NCBI GenBank assembly: GCA_023663345.1
Contig: JAMPHR010000003.1
Location: forward strand, 301,187-353,386
DNA length: 52,200 nt
From: Paenibacillus sp.
GTDB lineage: Bacteria; Bacteroidota; Bacteroidia; Bacteroidales; Muribaculaceae
Reading direction: 5' to 3'
Shown here: positions 8,993-17,683 of the stretch, piece by piece
Position numbering within the stretch: position 1 is the first letter of the stretch
Layout: each line of letters starts with the position of its first letter
Made by a program: the position numbers and the translations under genes
The notes under the pieces: generated by a model
Seen by the model: the letters and a program-made list of their open reading frames with translations, nothing else
Database searches by the model: none
What the model was told of the DNA's origin: nothing

Positions 8993-9622
8993 ATGGCCAA
9001 AGATTCACATAATAAGGACAACGCACCGCAGACCGATGAAAAGCTGCATCGTGAGAATCCCGATACCGAGACATTGGACGATGTTCAGGAAGCTGCCGAC
9101 GAGACCAACTCCCAGCTTGATGAAGCCAATGAGATGCTCGACAAGGAACTCAACGACATCGATGCCTTGAAGAAGCAGTTGCTCGACTCCCAGGCCCAGG
9201 TCGAGAAGGAGAAAAAAGAGTATCTTTTCCTCATGGCCGAGTTTGACAATTTCCGCAAACGTACCCTCAAGGAGAAAAGCGAGCTGATCAAGAATGCCGG
9301 TGAAGGCGTGCTCAAGGGACTTCTCCCCATCGTCGACGACTTTGAACGCGGACTCGAGGCAAGCGCCAAGACCGAGGATCCCGCCGAAGTGCGCAAGGGC
9401 ATGGAGCTCATATACCAGAAACTGGTTAAATATCTCGAGCAGAATGGCGTGAAGGCCATCGAATCGACCGGCAAGCCTTTTGATGCCGAACTTCACGAGG
9501 CTATCGCCATGGTGCCTGTCCCCGAAGAATCTCAGAAAAATATTGTAATCGATACTCCCACCAAGGGATATACTCTCAATGGCAAGGTGCTGCGTCACGC
9601 CAAGGTAGTGGTAGGACAATAA
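8993..9622 (+). CDS. grpE: Nucleotide exchange factor GrpE
   Basis: GrpE releases ADP from DnaK and drives the chaperone cycle in the cytosol. The 209-residue protein has a charged, disordered N-terminus, a long coiled coil at about residues 45-95 and the GrpE beta-domain ending with the family motif VLRHAKVVVG at the C-terminus. The phrase AEFDNFRKRT near residue 80 is diagnostic. dnaJ starts 9 nt after its stop, so the two form an operon. dnaK is not in the window. Confidence 0.95.
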   Translation: MAKDSHNKDNAPQTDEKLHRENPDTETLDDVQEAADETNSQLDEANEMLDKELNDIDALKKQLLDSQAQVEKEKKEYLFLMAEFDNFRKRTLKEKSELIKNAGEGVLKGLLPIVDDFERGLEASAKTEDPAEVRKGMELIYQKLVKYLEQNGVKAIESTGKPFDAELHEAIAMVPVPEESQKNIVIDTPTKGYTLNGKVLRHAKVVVGQ

Positions 9623-9631
9623 TATAAATTC

Positions 9632-10792
9632 ATGGCAAACAAACGAGACTATTACGAAGTGCTTGGAGTCGACAGGAATGCCGACGAAAAAGCCATAAAG
9701 AGCGCTTACCGCAAAAAGGCTATCCAGTATCACCCCGACAAGAATCCCGGTGACAAGGAAGCGGAAGAAAAATTCAAGGAGGCGGCCGAGGCCTACGATG
9801 TCCTGTCCAACCCCGAAAAGCGAGCAAAGTATGACCAGTTCGGTCACGATATGGGCCCGCAGGGATTCCCCGGCGGAGGCGGATTCCACGCCGGAGGCTT
9901 CTCCATGGAGGATATCTTCTCGCAATTCGGCGATATTTTCGGTGGAGCGTTCGGCAACATGGGAGGCTTCGAGTCGGCCGGTGGCCGCACACGTCGCCGT
10001 CAGCGCCGTGGCACCGATCTCCGCATAAAGATCAAGATGACCTTGGCCGAGATTGCGACCGGCGTCACCAAAACCCTCAAGATCCCCACTCTTGTCGCTG
10101 ACCCCGCATGTCACGGCACCGGAGCCAAGGACGGAACAGCGTTCCACACCTGCCCCACATGTAACGGCTCGGGCACAGTGATACGCCAGCAGCAGACTAT
10201 GTTTGGCATATCGCAATCGGCGGTTGAATGTCCGCAATGTCACGGCGAGGGTAAGATCATCCAGGAAAAATGCTCCCATTGCCACGGCGAGGGCGTGATA
10301 CGCCAGGAGGAGACTGTATCATTCTCCATTCCGGCCGGCGTGCAGGACGGACAGACCCTCACCCTGCGAGGCAAAGGCAATGCGGCTCCCCACGGCGGTG
10401 CCAACGGTGACCTGCTCATTGTGATCGAGGAAGTCAAGCATCCCGAATTGATACGTGACGGCAACGATATCGTGTACAACCTCATGCTCGATCTGCCCAC
10501 AGCAACTCTCGGCGGATCGGTCGAGGTGCCCACCATCAACGGCCGCGCCCGCATGAAGATCCCCGCAGGCACCCAGCCTGGCAAGGTGTTACGTCTGCGT
10601 GGCAAGGGTCTCCCCTCACCCGACGGTTACGGTACAGGCGACGAGCTCGTAAATGTGATGGTGTACATCCCCGAAAACCTCGGTTCTCAGGAGCAGGCGG
10701 CCATCGAGTCACTGCGCGGTAAGCCGGGTGTTACCCCCGACGAGTCGACCAAGAATAGGATCTTCTCCAAGCTCCGCCACATATTTGAATAA
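9632..10792 (+). CDS. dnaJ: Chaperone DnaJ with one zinc-ligand Cys missing
   Basis: DnaJ delivers unfolded proteins to DnaK and stimulates its ATPase. The 386-residue protein has the J domain with HPD at residues 34-36, a Gly/Phe-rich linker at about residues 74-115, a zinc-finger region and two beta-barrel substrate domains. Three of the four CxxCxGxG repeats are intact, starting at Cys174, Cys200 and Cys214. The first reads DPACHGTG, with Asp157 (codon GAC at 10100-10102) in place of the first Cys. Zinc centre I, built from repeats 1 and 4, therefore lacks one ligand. The gene follows grpE by 9 nt and ends before a very long hairpin. Confidence 0.95.
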   Translation: MANKRDYYEVLGVDRNADEKAIKSAYRKKAIQYHPDKNPGDKEAEEKFKEAAEAYDVLSNPEKRAKYDQFGHDMGPQGFPGGGGFHAGGFSMEDIFSQFGDIFGGAFGNMGGFESAGGRTRRRQRRGTDLRIKIKMTLAEIATGVTKTLKIPTLVADPACHGTGAKDGTAFHTCPTCNGSGTVIRQQQTMFGISQSAVECPQCHGEGKIIQEKCSHCHGEGVIRQEETVSFSIPAGVQDGQTLTLRGKGNAAPHGGANGDLLIVIEEVKHPELIRDGNDIVYNLMLDLPTATLGGSVEVPTINGRARMKIPAGTQPGKVLRLRGKGLPSPDGYGTGDELVNVMVYIPENLGSQEQAAIESLRGKPGVTPDESTKNRIFSKLRHIFE

Positions 10793-10821
10793 GACTCTTT
10801 ATATATTAAGTTTTATATATT

Positions 10822-10900
10822 AAAGGACAAAGGTCCTCGGTAAAAACAAAAGTTTTTAGTAATTTTGACTTTTGATTTTACCGAGGACCTTTGTCCTTTT
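10822..10900 (+). terminator. Very long hairpin terminator after dnaJ
   Basis: Arms 10822-10845 and 10876-10899 pair perfectly over 24 bp. After one mismatch the stem continues another seven pairs inward. The right arm ends in TTTT. It would end the grpE-dnaJ transcript and insulate the U32 gene that starts 30 nt later. Confidence 0.8.
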
Positions 10901-10929
10901 CAGCCCGATAAACCATAACCCGCTACCCT

Positions 10930-12792
10930 ATGGCCAAGAAATCCAGTCAACCCATACCTCTCGAACTCCTCGCGCCCGCCAAAAATGCCGACACCGCCAT
11001 AAGCGCCATCATGTCGGGTGCCGATGCCGTATATATGGGTGCATCGAGCCACGGGGCACGCAAGGAGGCGGCCAACAGCATCGACGATATACGCAGGGTG
11101 ATCGAAGTGGCCCACCCGTTCAATGCCAAGGTGTATGCCACAGTCAATACCATAGTGTATGACAATGAGATCGCCGATGTTGAACGCCTCATCTCGTCAC
11201 TGTACACTGCGGGAGTGGATGCGTTGATAGTTCAGGACATGGGTATATTGCGCATGGACATCCCGCCAATCGAGCTACATGCAAGCACCCAATGCGACAT
11301 ACGCGACGTGGCCAAGGCTGAATTTCTTGCCGATGCCGGATTCTCCCGGCTGGTACTTGCCCGCGAGCTTTCGCGTGATGAGATACAGGAGATACACTCG
11401 GCTTTACCCCACATGCCACTCGAAGCATTCATCCACGGGGCATTGTGCGTGAGCTACAGTGGCGACTGCCGTGCGAGCTGCATGACCGGAGGCCGTAGCG
11501 CCAACCGTGGCGAGTGCGCCCAGATATGCCGTCTGCCCTACACGCTTACCGATCACCGGGGGCGCACACTCGTGGAGTCGAAGCATCTGCTGTCGCTCCG
11601 CGACCTCAACCGTTCCGACTCCATCTCCGAGATGGCCGATGCCGGCGTGACATCTTTCAAGATCGAGGGCAGGCTCAAGGAAGAAGGTTACGTTAGAAAC
11701 ACTGTTGCATGGTATTCCCGTATTCTCGACCGCGTGGTAGAGCAGAGCGGTGGACGATACATGCGTCAGTCGTTCGGCAAGTCGAAACCCGGTTTCAACC
11801 CGTCGCCCGACAAGTCGTTCAACAGAGGATTCACCACCTACTTCTTTTCAGGCCATGCCCCTGTCAAGGGTCTCGCATCGCTCGACACCCCCAAAGCCAC
11901 AGGACTACCGGTAGGAAAAGTGACTAAGTGTGACGCCAAGGTCATCACCGCCTCGCTGTCGGCCTCGCTCGCCAACGGCGACGGGCTCGGATACTTCGAT
12001 GCCGGCGGGCAGTTCCGAGGATTCCGCCTCAACCGCGCCGATGGCAACCGCCTGTATCCCGCCACTCCCCAGAACATCCGCCCCGGTACCACTCTCTACC
12101 GCAACCGCGATAAGGAGTGGGACGATGCCATATCCTCGGCCAAGACCTCCCGCACCATGAGTGTCGACATGAATCTCAGGTTGGCCGGAGACGATACCGT
12201 AGCACTCGAACTCACCGATGAATCCGGCTGCTCGGTAACAGCTACCATTAATATCGAAGGGATCTCACCGGCTGTCACTCCCCAGGAGTCACCACGCCGT
12301 CAGATCCTCAATAAATTGGGAGGAACAATATTCCGTGCCGGGAAAATCGTGGATCTCGCAGGCCAGTATTTCATCCCGGCCTCTCAGCTCACATCCCTGA
12401 GGCGCCGGGGCATGGAACTGCTCCTCAATGCCCATGCCATGACCTACAGTTACAGCTACCGGTTACCGGAAAAACGTGAGACACGGTTCATTTCCGACAC
12501 CGCCACAATCCACGATAATGTAGCCAACCGTCTTGCCGAACAGTTCTACCGCGATCATGGAGTCACTACATTCACTCCGGCTGTCGAGGTGAAGCGTCCG
12601 TCAGGTTCCGGGACAATGGTAATGACCACCCGCTATTGCCTGAGGCGGGAATTGGGACGGTGCCTGCTCACACCCAAAGGCAAAGAGTGGCCCGATACCC
12701 CCATGTACCTTACAAGCGGTAATGTGCGCCTGAGGGTGGAGTTTGACTGCAAGCGCTGTGGCATGAACCTCTACACCGACAGCGATCACTGA
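10930..12792 (+). CDS. U32 family protein, likely tRNA hydroxylation factor (TrhP/YegQ-like)
   Basis: The 620-residue protein belongs to the U32 (collagenase-like peptidase) family. Members of the YegQ/TrhP group work in prephenate-dependent 5-hydroxylation of tRNA uridine 34, while others (RlhA) hydroxylate rRNA. The N-terminal barrel starts with LELLAPAKNADTA. The family core ALCVSYSGDCRASCMTGG continues through a Cys-containing stretch to CRLPY, at about residues 172-200, and may bind a cofactor. An extra C-terminal region of about 200 residues is typical of Bacteroidetes members. The exact RNA target is inferred. Its last 7 bases overlap the convergent gene on the other strand. Confidence 0.85.
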   Translation: MAKKSSQPIPLELLAPAKNADTAISAIMSGADAVYMGASSHGARKEAANSIDDIRRVIEVAHPFNAKVYATVNTIVYDNEIADVERLISSLYTAGVDALIVQDMGILRMDIPPIELHASTQCDIRDVAKAEFLADAGFSRLVLARELSRDEIQEIHSALPHMPLEAFIHGALCVSYSGDCRASCMTGGRSANRGECAQICRLPYTLTDHRGRTLVESKHLLSLRDLNRSDSISEMADAGVTSFKIEGRLKEEGYVRNTVAWYSRILDRVVEQSGGRYMRQSFGKSKPGFNPSPDKSFNRGFTTYFFSGHAPVKGLASLDTPKATGLPVGKVTKCDAKVITASLSASLANGDGLGYFDAGGQFRGFRLNRADGNRLYPATPQNIRPGTTLYRNRDKEWDDAISSAKTSRTMSVDMNLRLAGDDTVALELTDESGCSVTATINIEGISPAVTPQESPRRQILNKLGGTIFRAGKIVDLAGQYFIPASQLTSLRRRGMELLLNAHAMTYSYSYRLPEKRETRFISDTATIHDNVANRLAEQFYRDHGVTTFTPAVEVKRPSGSGTMVMTTRYCLRRELGRCLLTPKGKEWPDTPMYLTSGNVRLRVEFDCKRCGMNLYTDSDH

Positions 12793-13604
12793 CAATCCAC
12801 CCACTTACCCAATATGGCCTCATACTGAGGCGTGAGCTTGAACCGCTCAATCTGGGCATCGATCGTATCGGCCAGCGACACGCTGTCCTTGTTAATTATC
12901 CAAGACTGGAACTGGTTGAAAGATACGCCGGTGGATATATGCACATCCGGGAAATCTTTCTGAAGTCTGTGGGCCACCTCCTCATTTACCACTGCACGCG
13001 GTATATCGCCGGCGGCCACAAGCATTATCAACTGCTCGGCCGAATACTGGTGAGTGTCATGTATGATGATACTGTCACCTATCTCACGCGACAGATTCTC
13101 GACCCTCTCGGCCGCAGGAGATCCATCGACCACCCACACCGTCTTTCCGGCCAGTTCAAGCGGAGATTTCATCACGGTGTCGCGACTCACAAGGACCATG
13201 CGGTCGGTGTAGACCGGCACGCTGAACCTGAACCGCTCGCGCAGTGATGCCGTGACCGGAATGTCAGCTATGACTATATCATACACTCCGTGGCTCAGCT
13301 TGTCGAGAGTCTCGCTCACCGACGACACCGGATAGTACTTCACCTTGTCGCCATACATAGCCGACATCTCCCTGAGGATCTCGTAATTCAATCCTCCAAG
13401 CGTGTCGTCATACCTGTACATCGACATCGGCGAATATGCTATAGCCACATTGATAGTGTCGGCATTACCACGGCGATACTCGTATCCGGCATGGTCATAT
13501 CCGGCACGGATATGTCTCACGGTGATGATGAAACCCAGCGCAAGTATGGCAAGCGCTATCACCAAAACCCGCCGGGGTGTAAAAAATCCTGAATGATTGC
13601 TCAT
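12786..13604 (-). CDS. Membrane-anchored solute-binding protein, SBP family 3
   Basis: This 272-residue protein has an uncleaved N-terminal membrane helix (about residues 12-29) followed by an extracellular solute-binding domain of the amino-acid type (SBP_bac_3). Motifs include IAYSPMSMYRYDD at the start of the domain and VYDIVIADIPVT in its middle. It resembles the sensor half of MltF but has no lytic transglycosylase domain. No ABC permease or ATPase is nearby, so a sensory role is as likely as transport. The ligand is unknown. It lies 76 nt downstream of the porin gene on the same strand. Confidence 0.75.
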   Translation of the reverse strand: MSNHSGFFTPRRVLVIALAILALGFIITVRHIRAGYDHAGYEYRRGNADTINVAIAYSPMSMYRYDDTLGGLNYEILREMSAMYGDKVKYYPVSSVSETLDKLSHGVYDIVIADIPVTASLRERFRFSVPVYTDRMVLVSRDTVMKSPLELAGKTVWVVDGSPAAERVENLSREIGDSIIIHDTHQYSAEQLIMLVAAGDIPRAVVNEEVAHRLQKDFPDVHISTGVSFNQFQSWIINKDSVSLADTIDAQIERFKLTPQYEAILGKWVDCQ

Positions 13605-13621
13605 GCGTATATAATTTTATA

Positions 13622-13650
13622 GCGGGCCATCCATAAGCCGGATGGTCCAC
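13622..13650 (-). other. Hairpin between the porin gene and the SBP gene
   Basis: Arms 13622-13632 and 13640-13650 pair over 11 positions with one mismatch and a 7-nt loop. No T tract follows on the minus strand. It may be a processing or attenuation site that lowers expression of the SBP gene. Confidence 0.35.
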
Positions 13651-13680
13651 TATAATATAACGCCGGTAAGCACCGAATGG

Positions 13681-15663
13681 TTAGTTAAGGAAGTTCACCG
13701 ATACTCCCATCAGGAATCGGCGTGGGTTCAGGGGATAGTGAGGTATCGAGAAATAATTGTCTCCACCGAGCTTTCCCTGGTTGACATGGGAGAACAGTAC
13801 GAAGAAACGTGCCCTCGACAACTGCATGTTGAGATAAGCGTTCATCATGGGATAGTTGCCACACTTTATCTTGTTCTGATTGTAGAATGTCATGGTCGAC
13901 GGCTGATAGGACGGAGCATAATATGAGGTATAGTAATCCATATCCACGCCCATCTGCACATCAAGCACCTTGGCTACCTTGAACTGGAGATACAGATTGG
14001 AATATATGGCGATCTGTGGCAACGGCAACACAGCCTCGTTGGACGATTTCTGATATATCACCGTGTTGCGCCAGTTCAGAGCCCTGAAACGGAAATCCTG
14101 CTGCAACCTGGCACTCAGCACCTGCACGCTTCCTCCGGCCTGCACGGGCAGACACTCCTCGTTGAAGTATATCATGTTCTGCACATTCTCCACACCCACA
14201 TTGACGCGGGTATTGGTATGTGGCACATCAAGGATACCGCCGAATCTCAGCCTGCGAGTCTTCCCGAAATCATTATGCCATATAAAGTGATTGGACACGA
14301 AATTGTTCATCAGATACGGAGCGGTTGTATTGCTGAAATGTCCGTATCCGGTGACACTCACGGTATCGCCGAGCAGTTTGATATGGGTCGACACGTTTCC
14401 GTCGGCCTTGATCTCACCTGCCGCCGGTCCGGCAACGCCAAGCTGCACGGTACCTTCATAATTCAGCAGTGTGCCCTTGGTCTTGGTGAGCTGTACGCCC
14501 ACATATATCAGATTCTCCGATGCCTTTCCCGCGATACGCTCCTCAAATGGATATGGGGTCAATCCCTCGGGTCTGTCAGGTCCCGAGAGGGGGATGGTAT
14601 CAGCCGTCTGCGTATATTTTCTCAATTCATGGGTTATGAACGCGGAAAGTCCGGCCTTGGCATACTTGTTGAATCCCTCCAGGAGAGCCACGCCGAGAGT
14701 GTTGCGTATTGAGGAGTACTGTGTGCTCTCCTCGGTCCAGTCGGCCGAGATGTAATGGTTGGCCCAGAATTTCTCGTCGCTCGAATTGGTGTTGTAGAAC
14801 TTATGGCGGTCCCCGCTGTACGACATGGTCCAGATAAAGCTCGACACCGGCACATATTCCCTGGCTATGATCGAGTCCTCATATACCGAGTCGTAAGTCT
14901 CCTTCCAGAATCCCACCTTATATCTATGGTTCATGTACAGCTGTTTACCAGCAAGACGGCTTCTTGAAGCCGACAGGTTGGTGGGGATATTCTTGGGATT
15001 GATCTTCGACATTCCGCCCTGTATCTCGGCCGGGTCGAGGATATACAGGTCATCGGTGATACCACCGTTCTCCTGATTCATCGCATTATAGGAATTGAAA
15101 TATCCCTGAAACTCGTAGCGGTCTCCCATATACGATCCAAACAGATTCCAGGTGAATGCCTTGGCGGCCTGATTGCTGTACGATCCCTTTGAGTAGGGAT
15201 AATCAATCTTCAATCCCACCTGCCCCTTGGGGCTGAAATTGCCCGAGAAGAGGAATTTGAAATAATCCTGGGCTATCTCGCGTCCACCTCCGGTGTTATA
15301 GCTCACCAGCGACATGGGTATGCGCGTGTTGTAGAACTTCTGGTCCTTTTCCGACGGTAGCCAGTAACGCTTGGCATCCTTCAGGAAAAACGGACTGATC
15401 GGCTCCTGATCCATATATATCATGTTCTTTCCGGCCGATGCCTGGTTACCCGTGGTGGCAAATGCCGGCGATATGGCCGACGGGATAGCCGAACGGTAGT
15501 AATTGTACAGCATCGTGTCGATAGTAGCAGGCGTGTGGAGTCCCAGAGGCTGCAGTATGCCCCAGGCATAGCTGGGCTCTACCTCCGGCTCCTCGGCACG
15601 GGCATAGCTCATGCTCAGGAGCGTGAGTATTATTACGATAAATATCGGAAGTCTCAGTTTCAT
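13681..15663 (-). CDS. Putative outer-membrane porin (PF14121-type)
   Basis: This is a large beta-barrel outer-membrane protein of 660 residues, of the kind annotated in Bacteroidetes as putative porin. The signal peptide MKLRLPIFIVIILTLLSMSY ends near ARA. The body is rich in alternating aromatic strands such as YRYKVGFWKE-like segments, and the chain ends in NFLN. The substrate is unknown. The frame remains open to 15699, but the ATG at 15663 starts the clear signal peptide. A strong promoter lies at 15804-15834. A second -7 match (TAAATTTG, minus strand, 15669-15676) sits almost on the start codon and is less credible. Confidence 0.8.
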   Translation of the reverse strand: MKLRLPIFIVIILTLLSMSYARAEEPEVEPSYAWGILQPLGLHTPATIDTMLYNYYRSAIPSAISPAFATTGNQASAGKNMIYMDQEPISPFFLKDAKRYWLPSEKDQKFYNTRIPMSLVSYNTGGGREIAQDYFKFLFSGNFSPKGQVGLKIDYPYSKGSYSNQAAKAFTWNLFGSYMGDRYEFQGYFNSYNAMNQENGGITDDLYILDPAEIQGGMSKINPKNIPTNLSASRSRLAGKQLYMNHRYKVGFWKETYDSVYEDSIIAREYVPVSSFIWTMSYSGDRHKFYNTNSSDEKFWANHYISADWTEESTQYSSIRNTLGVALLEGFNKYAKAGLSAFITHELRKYTQTADTIPLSGPDRPEGLTPYPFEERIAGKASENLIYVGVQLTKTKGTLLNYEGTVQLGVAGPAAGEIKADGNVSTHIKLLGDTVSVTGYGHFSNTTAPYLMNNFVSNHFIWHNDFGKTRRLRFGGILDVPHTNTRVNVGVENVQNMIYFNEECLPVQAGGSVQVLSARLQQDFRFRALNWRNTVIYQKSSNEAVLPLPQIAIYSNLYLQFKVAKVLDVQMGVDMDYYTSYYAPSYQPSTMTFYNQNKIKCGNYPMMNAYLNMQLSRARFFVLFSHVNQGKLGGDNYFSIPHYPLNPRRFLMGVSVNFLN

Positions 15664-15803
15664 GGGTACAAATTTAGCACAATTAACCCATAACTCCATG
15701 TATTATCCACAATTTTAGGGTCATATTATGGCACAAAAAAAATTATCCGTCATCCCGACGAATAATCTTCTTACCTTAAATCTAATACCATGAAAAACTG
15801 ATG

Positions 15804-15834
15804 CAAAGTTAGGGAGAGTTTCGCTAATAGCAAA
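15804..15834 (-). promoter_or_regulatory. Promoter of the porin gene
   Basis: On the minus strand TTTG (15831-15834), exactly 19 nt and TAACTTTG (15804-15811) give a textbook Bacteroidetes -33/-7 pair. The leader to the ATG at 15663 is about 130 nt. Confidence 0.75.
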
Positions 15835-15937
15835 TTTTTATGCTTAAAAACATCATCTGATTAATATTATTTAACTTTATATCAATTATTACTTAAATTT
15901 TCCTCATCAAAATTTAGGAAATCTGCTAAAAATCCCT

Positions 15938-15945
15938 TACATTTG
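15938..15945 (+). promoter_or_regulatory. -7 element of the znuA promoter
   Basis: TACATTTG fits TAnnTTTG and lies 75 nt before the znuA ATG. The upstream -33 element is weak. Confidence 0.5.
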
Positions 15946-16020
15946 CAAAAAATTTACAATCGAGTAATATCTCATTTCCGATAGGGGAAAAGCACATCAC
16001 CTCCTTCTCATTTCATTACA

Positions 16021-16920
16021 ATGAAATCATTCAATTACATATTCACTCTACTGATCACCGTAATAGCCTGCACATGGATAGCCACCGGTTGTGCCGGAGG
16101 GCCGCCCGAGCAGAGGATAGTCACCGTGAGCATCGAGCCCCAGCGATACATCCTGGAGCAGATAACGGGCGACAAGGTACAGGTGAGAAGCCTTCTCACC
16201 GAGGGAGCCAATCCCGAGACCTACGATCCATCGGTAACCCACATGTTCAACCTCGGTAAATCCATCGGATACCTGAGAATGGGCAACATAGGTTTTGAAG
16301 CCGCGATTATCGACAAGATAAGCGAGGCAAACCCCGACCTGCCCATATTCGACACATCAGCAGGAATAGTGCCCATCCTCGGCACACACTCCCATGGCGA
16401 CCATCACCACCACGACGTGATAGACCCCCACACATGGACATCGGTAAAGAATGCCAAGACCATCGCGTCCAATATGCTCCGGGCCATGGAGAAAATCGAT
16501 CCGGCCAACAAGCATTACTACCAGCGTAACTACGAGACATTCTCGGCCCGTCTCGACTCCATCGACAGCGTGATCACCTCGCGCCTCGCACCGTGCCGTG
16601 GCCACTCATTCATGGTGTGGCACCCGTCACTCAGCTATTTCGCACGCGACTACGAACTCAATCAGGTCGTAGTGGGCAATGCCGAACATAAGGAAAATTC
16701 CATCACCGACCTCCGCTCGTCCATCGACCGCGCACGCCGTGAGGGCGCATCCATATTCTTCTTCCAGAAGGATTTCGACAGCCGTCAGGTTTCGGCCATT
16801 AATTCCGAACTCGAAGCCCACGAGGTGAACATCAACCCCCTCTCCTACCGCTGGGAAGAGGAACTCCTGAAAATCGCCGATGCGATCGCCGACGCGCCCC
16901 CGGTCAAGGAGGCTGTATAA
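16021..16920 (+). CDS. znuA: Zinc ABC transporter substrate-binding lipoprotein ZnuA
   Basis: ZnuA captures zinc (or manganese) in the periplasm for an ABC importer. The 299-residue precursor has a lipoprotein signal. Both VIAC (Cys17) and ATGC (Cys24) could serve as the lipobox, so it is probably membrane-tethered. A histidine-rich loop HSHGDHHHHD near residues 122-131 followed by DPHTW is diagnostic of zinc-binding ZnuA. The downstream motif MVWHPSLSYFARDY supplies another metal-ligand His. znuC follows 35 nt later. Confidence 0.9.
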   Translation: MKSFNYIFTLLITVIACTWIATGCAGGPPEQRIVTVSIEPQRYILEQITGDKVQVRSLLTEGANPETYDPSVTHMFNLGKSIGYLRMGNIGFEAAIIDKISEANPDLPIFDTSAGIVPILGTHSHGDHHHHDVIDPHTWTSVKNAKTIASNMLRAMEKIDPANKHYYQRNYETFSARLDSIDSVITSRLAPCRGHSFMVWHPSLSYFARDYELNQVVVGNAEHKENSITDLRSSIDRARREGASIFFFQKDFDSRQVSAINSELEAHEVNINPLSYRWEEELLKIADAIADAPPVKEAV

Positions 16921-16955
16921 GAGACCGATCAAAGACTCACTCTTTACAAGGTATT

Positions 16956-17663
16956 ATGCCCGGAACTCATCCTGAAATACAACCCGACACTATAATCTCA
17001 CTCCGCGACGTGTCCCAGCGATGGGACCACCGCACCGTGCTGCAGGGAGTGGACCTCGACATACACCGGGGCGATTTCATAGCCATAACCGGCCCCAACG
17101 GTGGAGGCAAAACCACCCTCCTGCGCATCATTCTCAAGTTACTGAAGCCCACATCGGGCACTGTGACCTATCTCAACGAAGGCAAACAGGTGAAAAATCT
17201 CCCCATCGGTTATCTGCCTCAGAAAAACATGATCGACTCCCGCTTCCCCATCACTGTAAGCGAAGTCGTGGCCTCAGGTCTCATCGGAGGAAATGTCGAG
17301 AAGGACAGAATAGCCTCGCTAACCCTCGACACCCTGCGCCTGGTAGGACTTGAGGAACATTCATCAAAAAGCATCGGATCCCTCTCGGGCGGACAGCTAC
17401 AGCGCGCCCTCCTCGGCAGGGCCATCATCTCGGATCCGGGACTGCTCGTACTCGACGAGCCGTTGAGCTACGTCGACAAACGGTTTGAGCACTCCATCTA
17501 CGAACTCGTAGACCGGCTTTCCAAAACCACCACCATCCTCCTTGTATCCCACGAAATGTCCACAATAGCAGGCATGGCCAACCGTCATCTGATAGTCGAC
17601 CATGCCATACATGAGTGTCATTCGCCTCACCACTACGTCCATTACGACTGCGACGAGTGCTGA
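16956..17663 (+). CDS. znuC: Zinc ABC transporter ATP-binding protein ZnuC
   Basis: This is the ATPase subunit of a metal ABC importer, 235 residues. It has Walker A GPNGGGKTT near residues 46-54, the signature LSGGQLQRALL, Walker B LLVLDEP and the switch His in LLVSHE. The last 17 residues contain four His and three Cys, including HECHSPHH. This metal-binding tail is not a standard part of ZnuC and could sense or hand over zinc. No ZnuB permease gene follows, because the next gene is convergent. The permease must be encoded elsewhere or is shared. Confidence 0.9.
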   Translation: MPGTHPEIQPDTIISLRDVSQRWDHRTVLQGVDLDIHRGDFIAITGPNGGGKTTLLRIILKLLKPTSGTVTYLNEGKQVKNLPIGYLPQKNMIDSRFPITVSEVVASGLIGGNVEKDRIASLTLDTLRLVGLEEHSSKSIGSLSGGQLQRALLGRAIISDPGLLVLDEPLSYVDKRFEHSIYELVDRLSKTTTILLVSHEMSTIAGMANRHLIVDHAIHECHSPHHYVHYDCDEC

Positions 17664-17683
17664 ATGAAATCTGTTTAAACTTT

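Larger units (their letters stand above)
15664..16020. other. Divergent intergenic region between the porin gene and znuA
   Basis: This 357-nt AT-rich gap holds the porin promoter (15804-15834, minus strand) and a candidate znuA promoter (15938-15945, plus strand). I see no open frame of note and no convincing zinc-repressor box. Confidence 0.6.

Noticed and set aside
9005-10285. Long minus-strand reading frame opposite grpE and dnaJ
   Set aside because: It lies fully antisense to two certain genes and its product has no recognisable motif. It arises from biased codon use on the coding strand.
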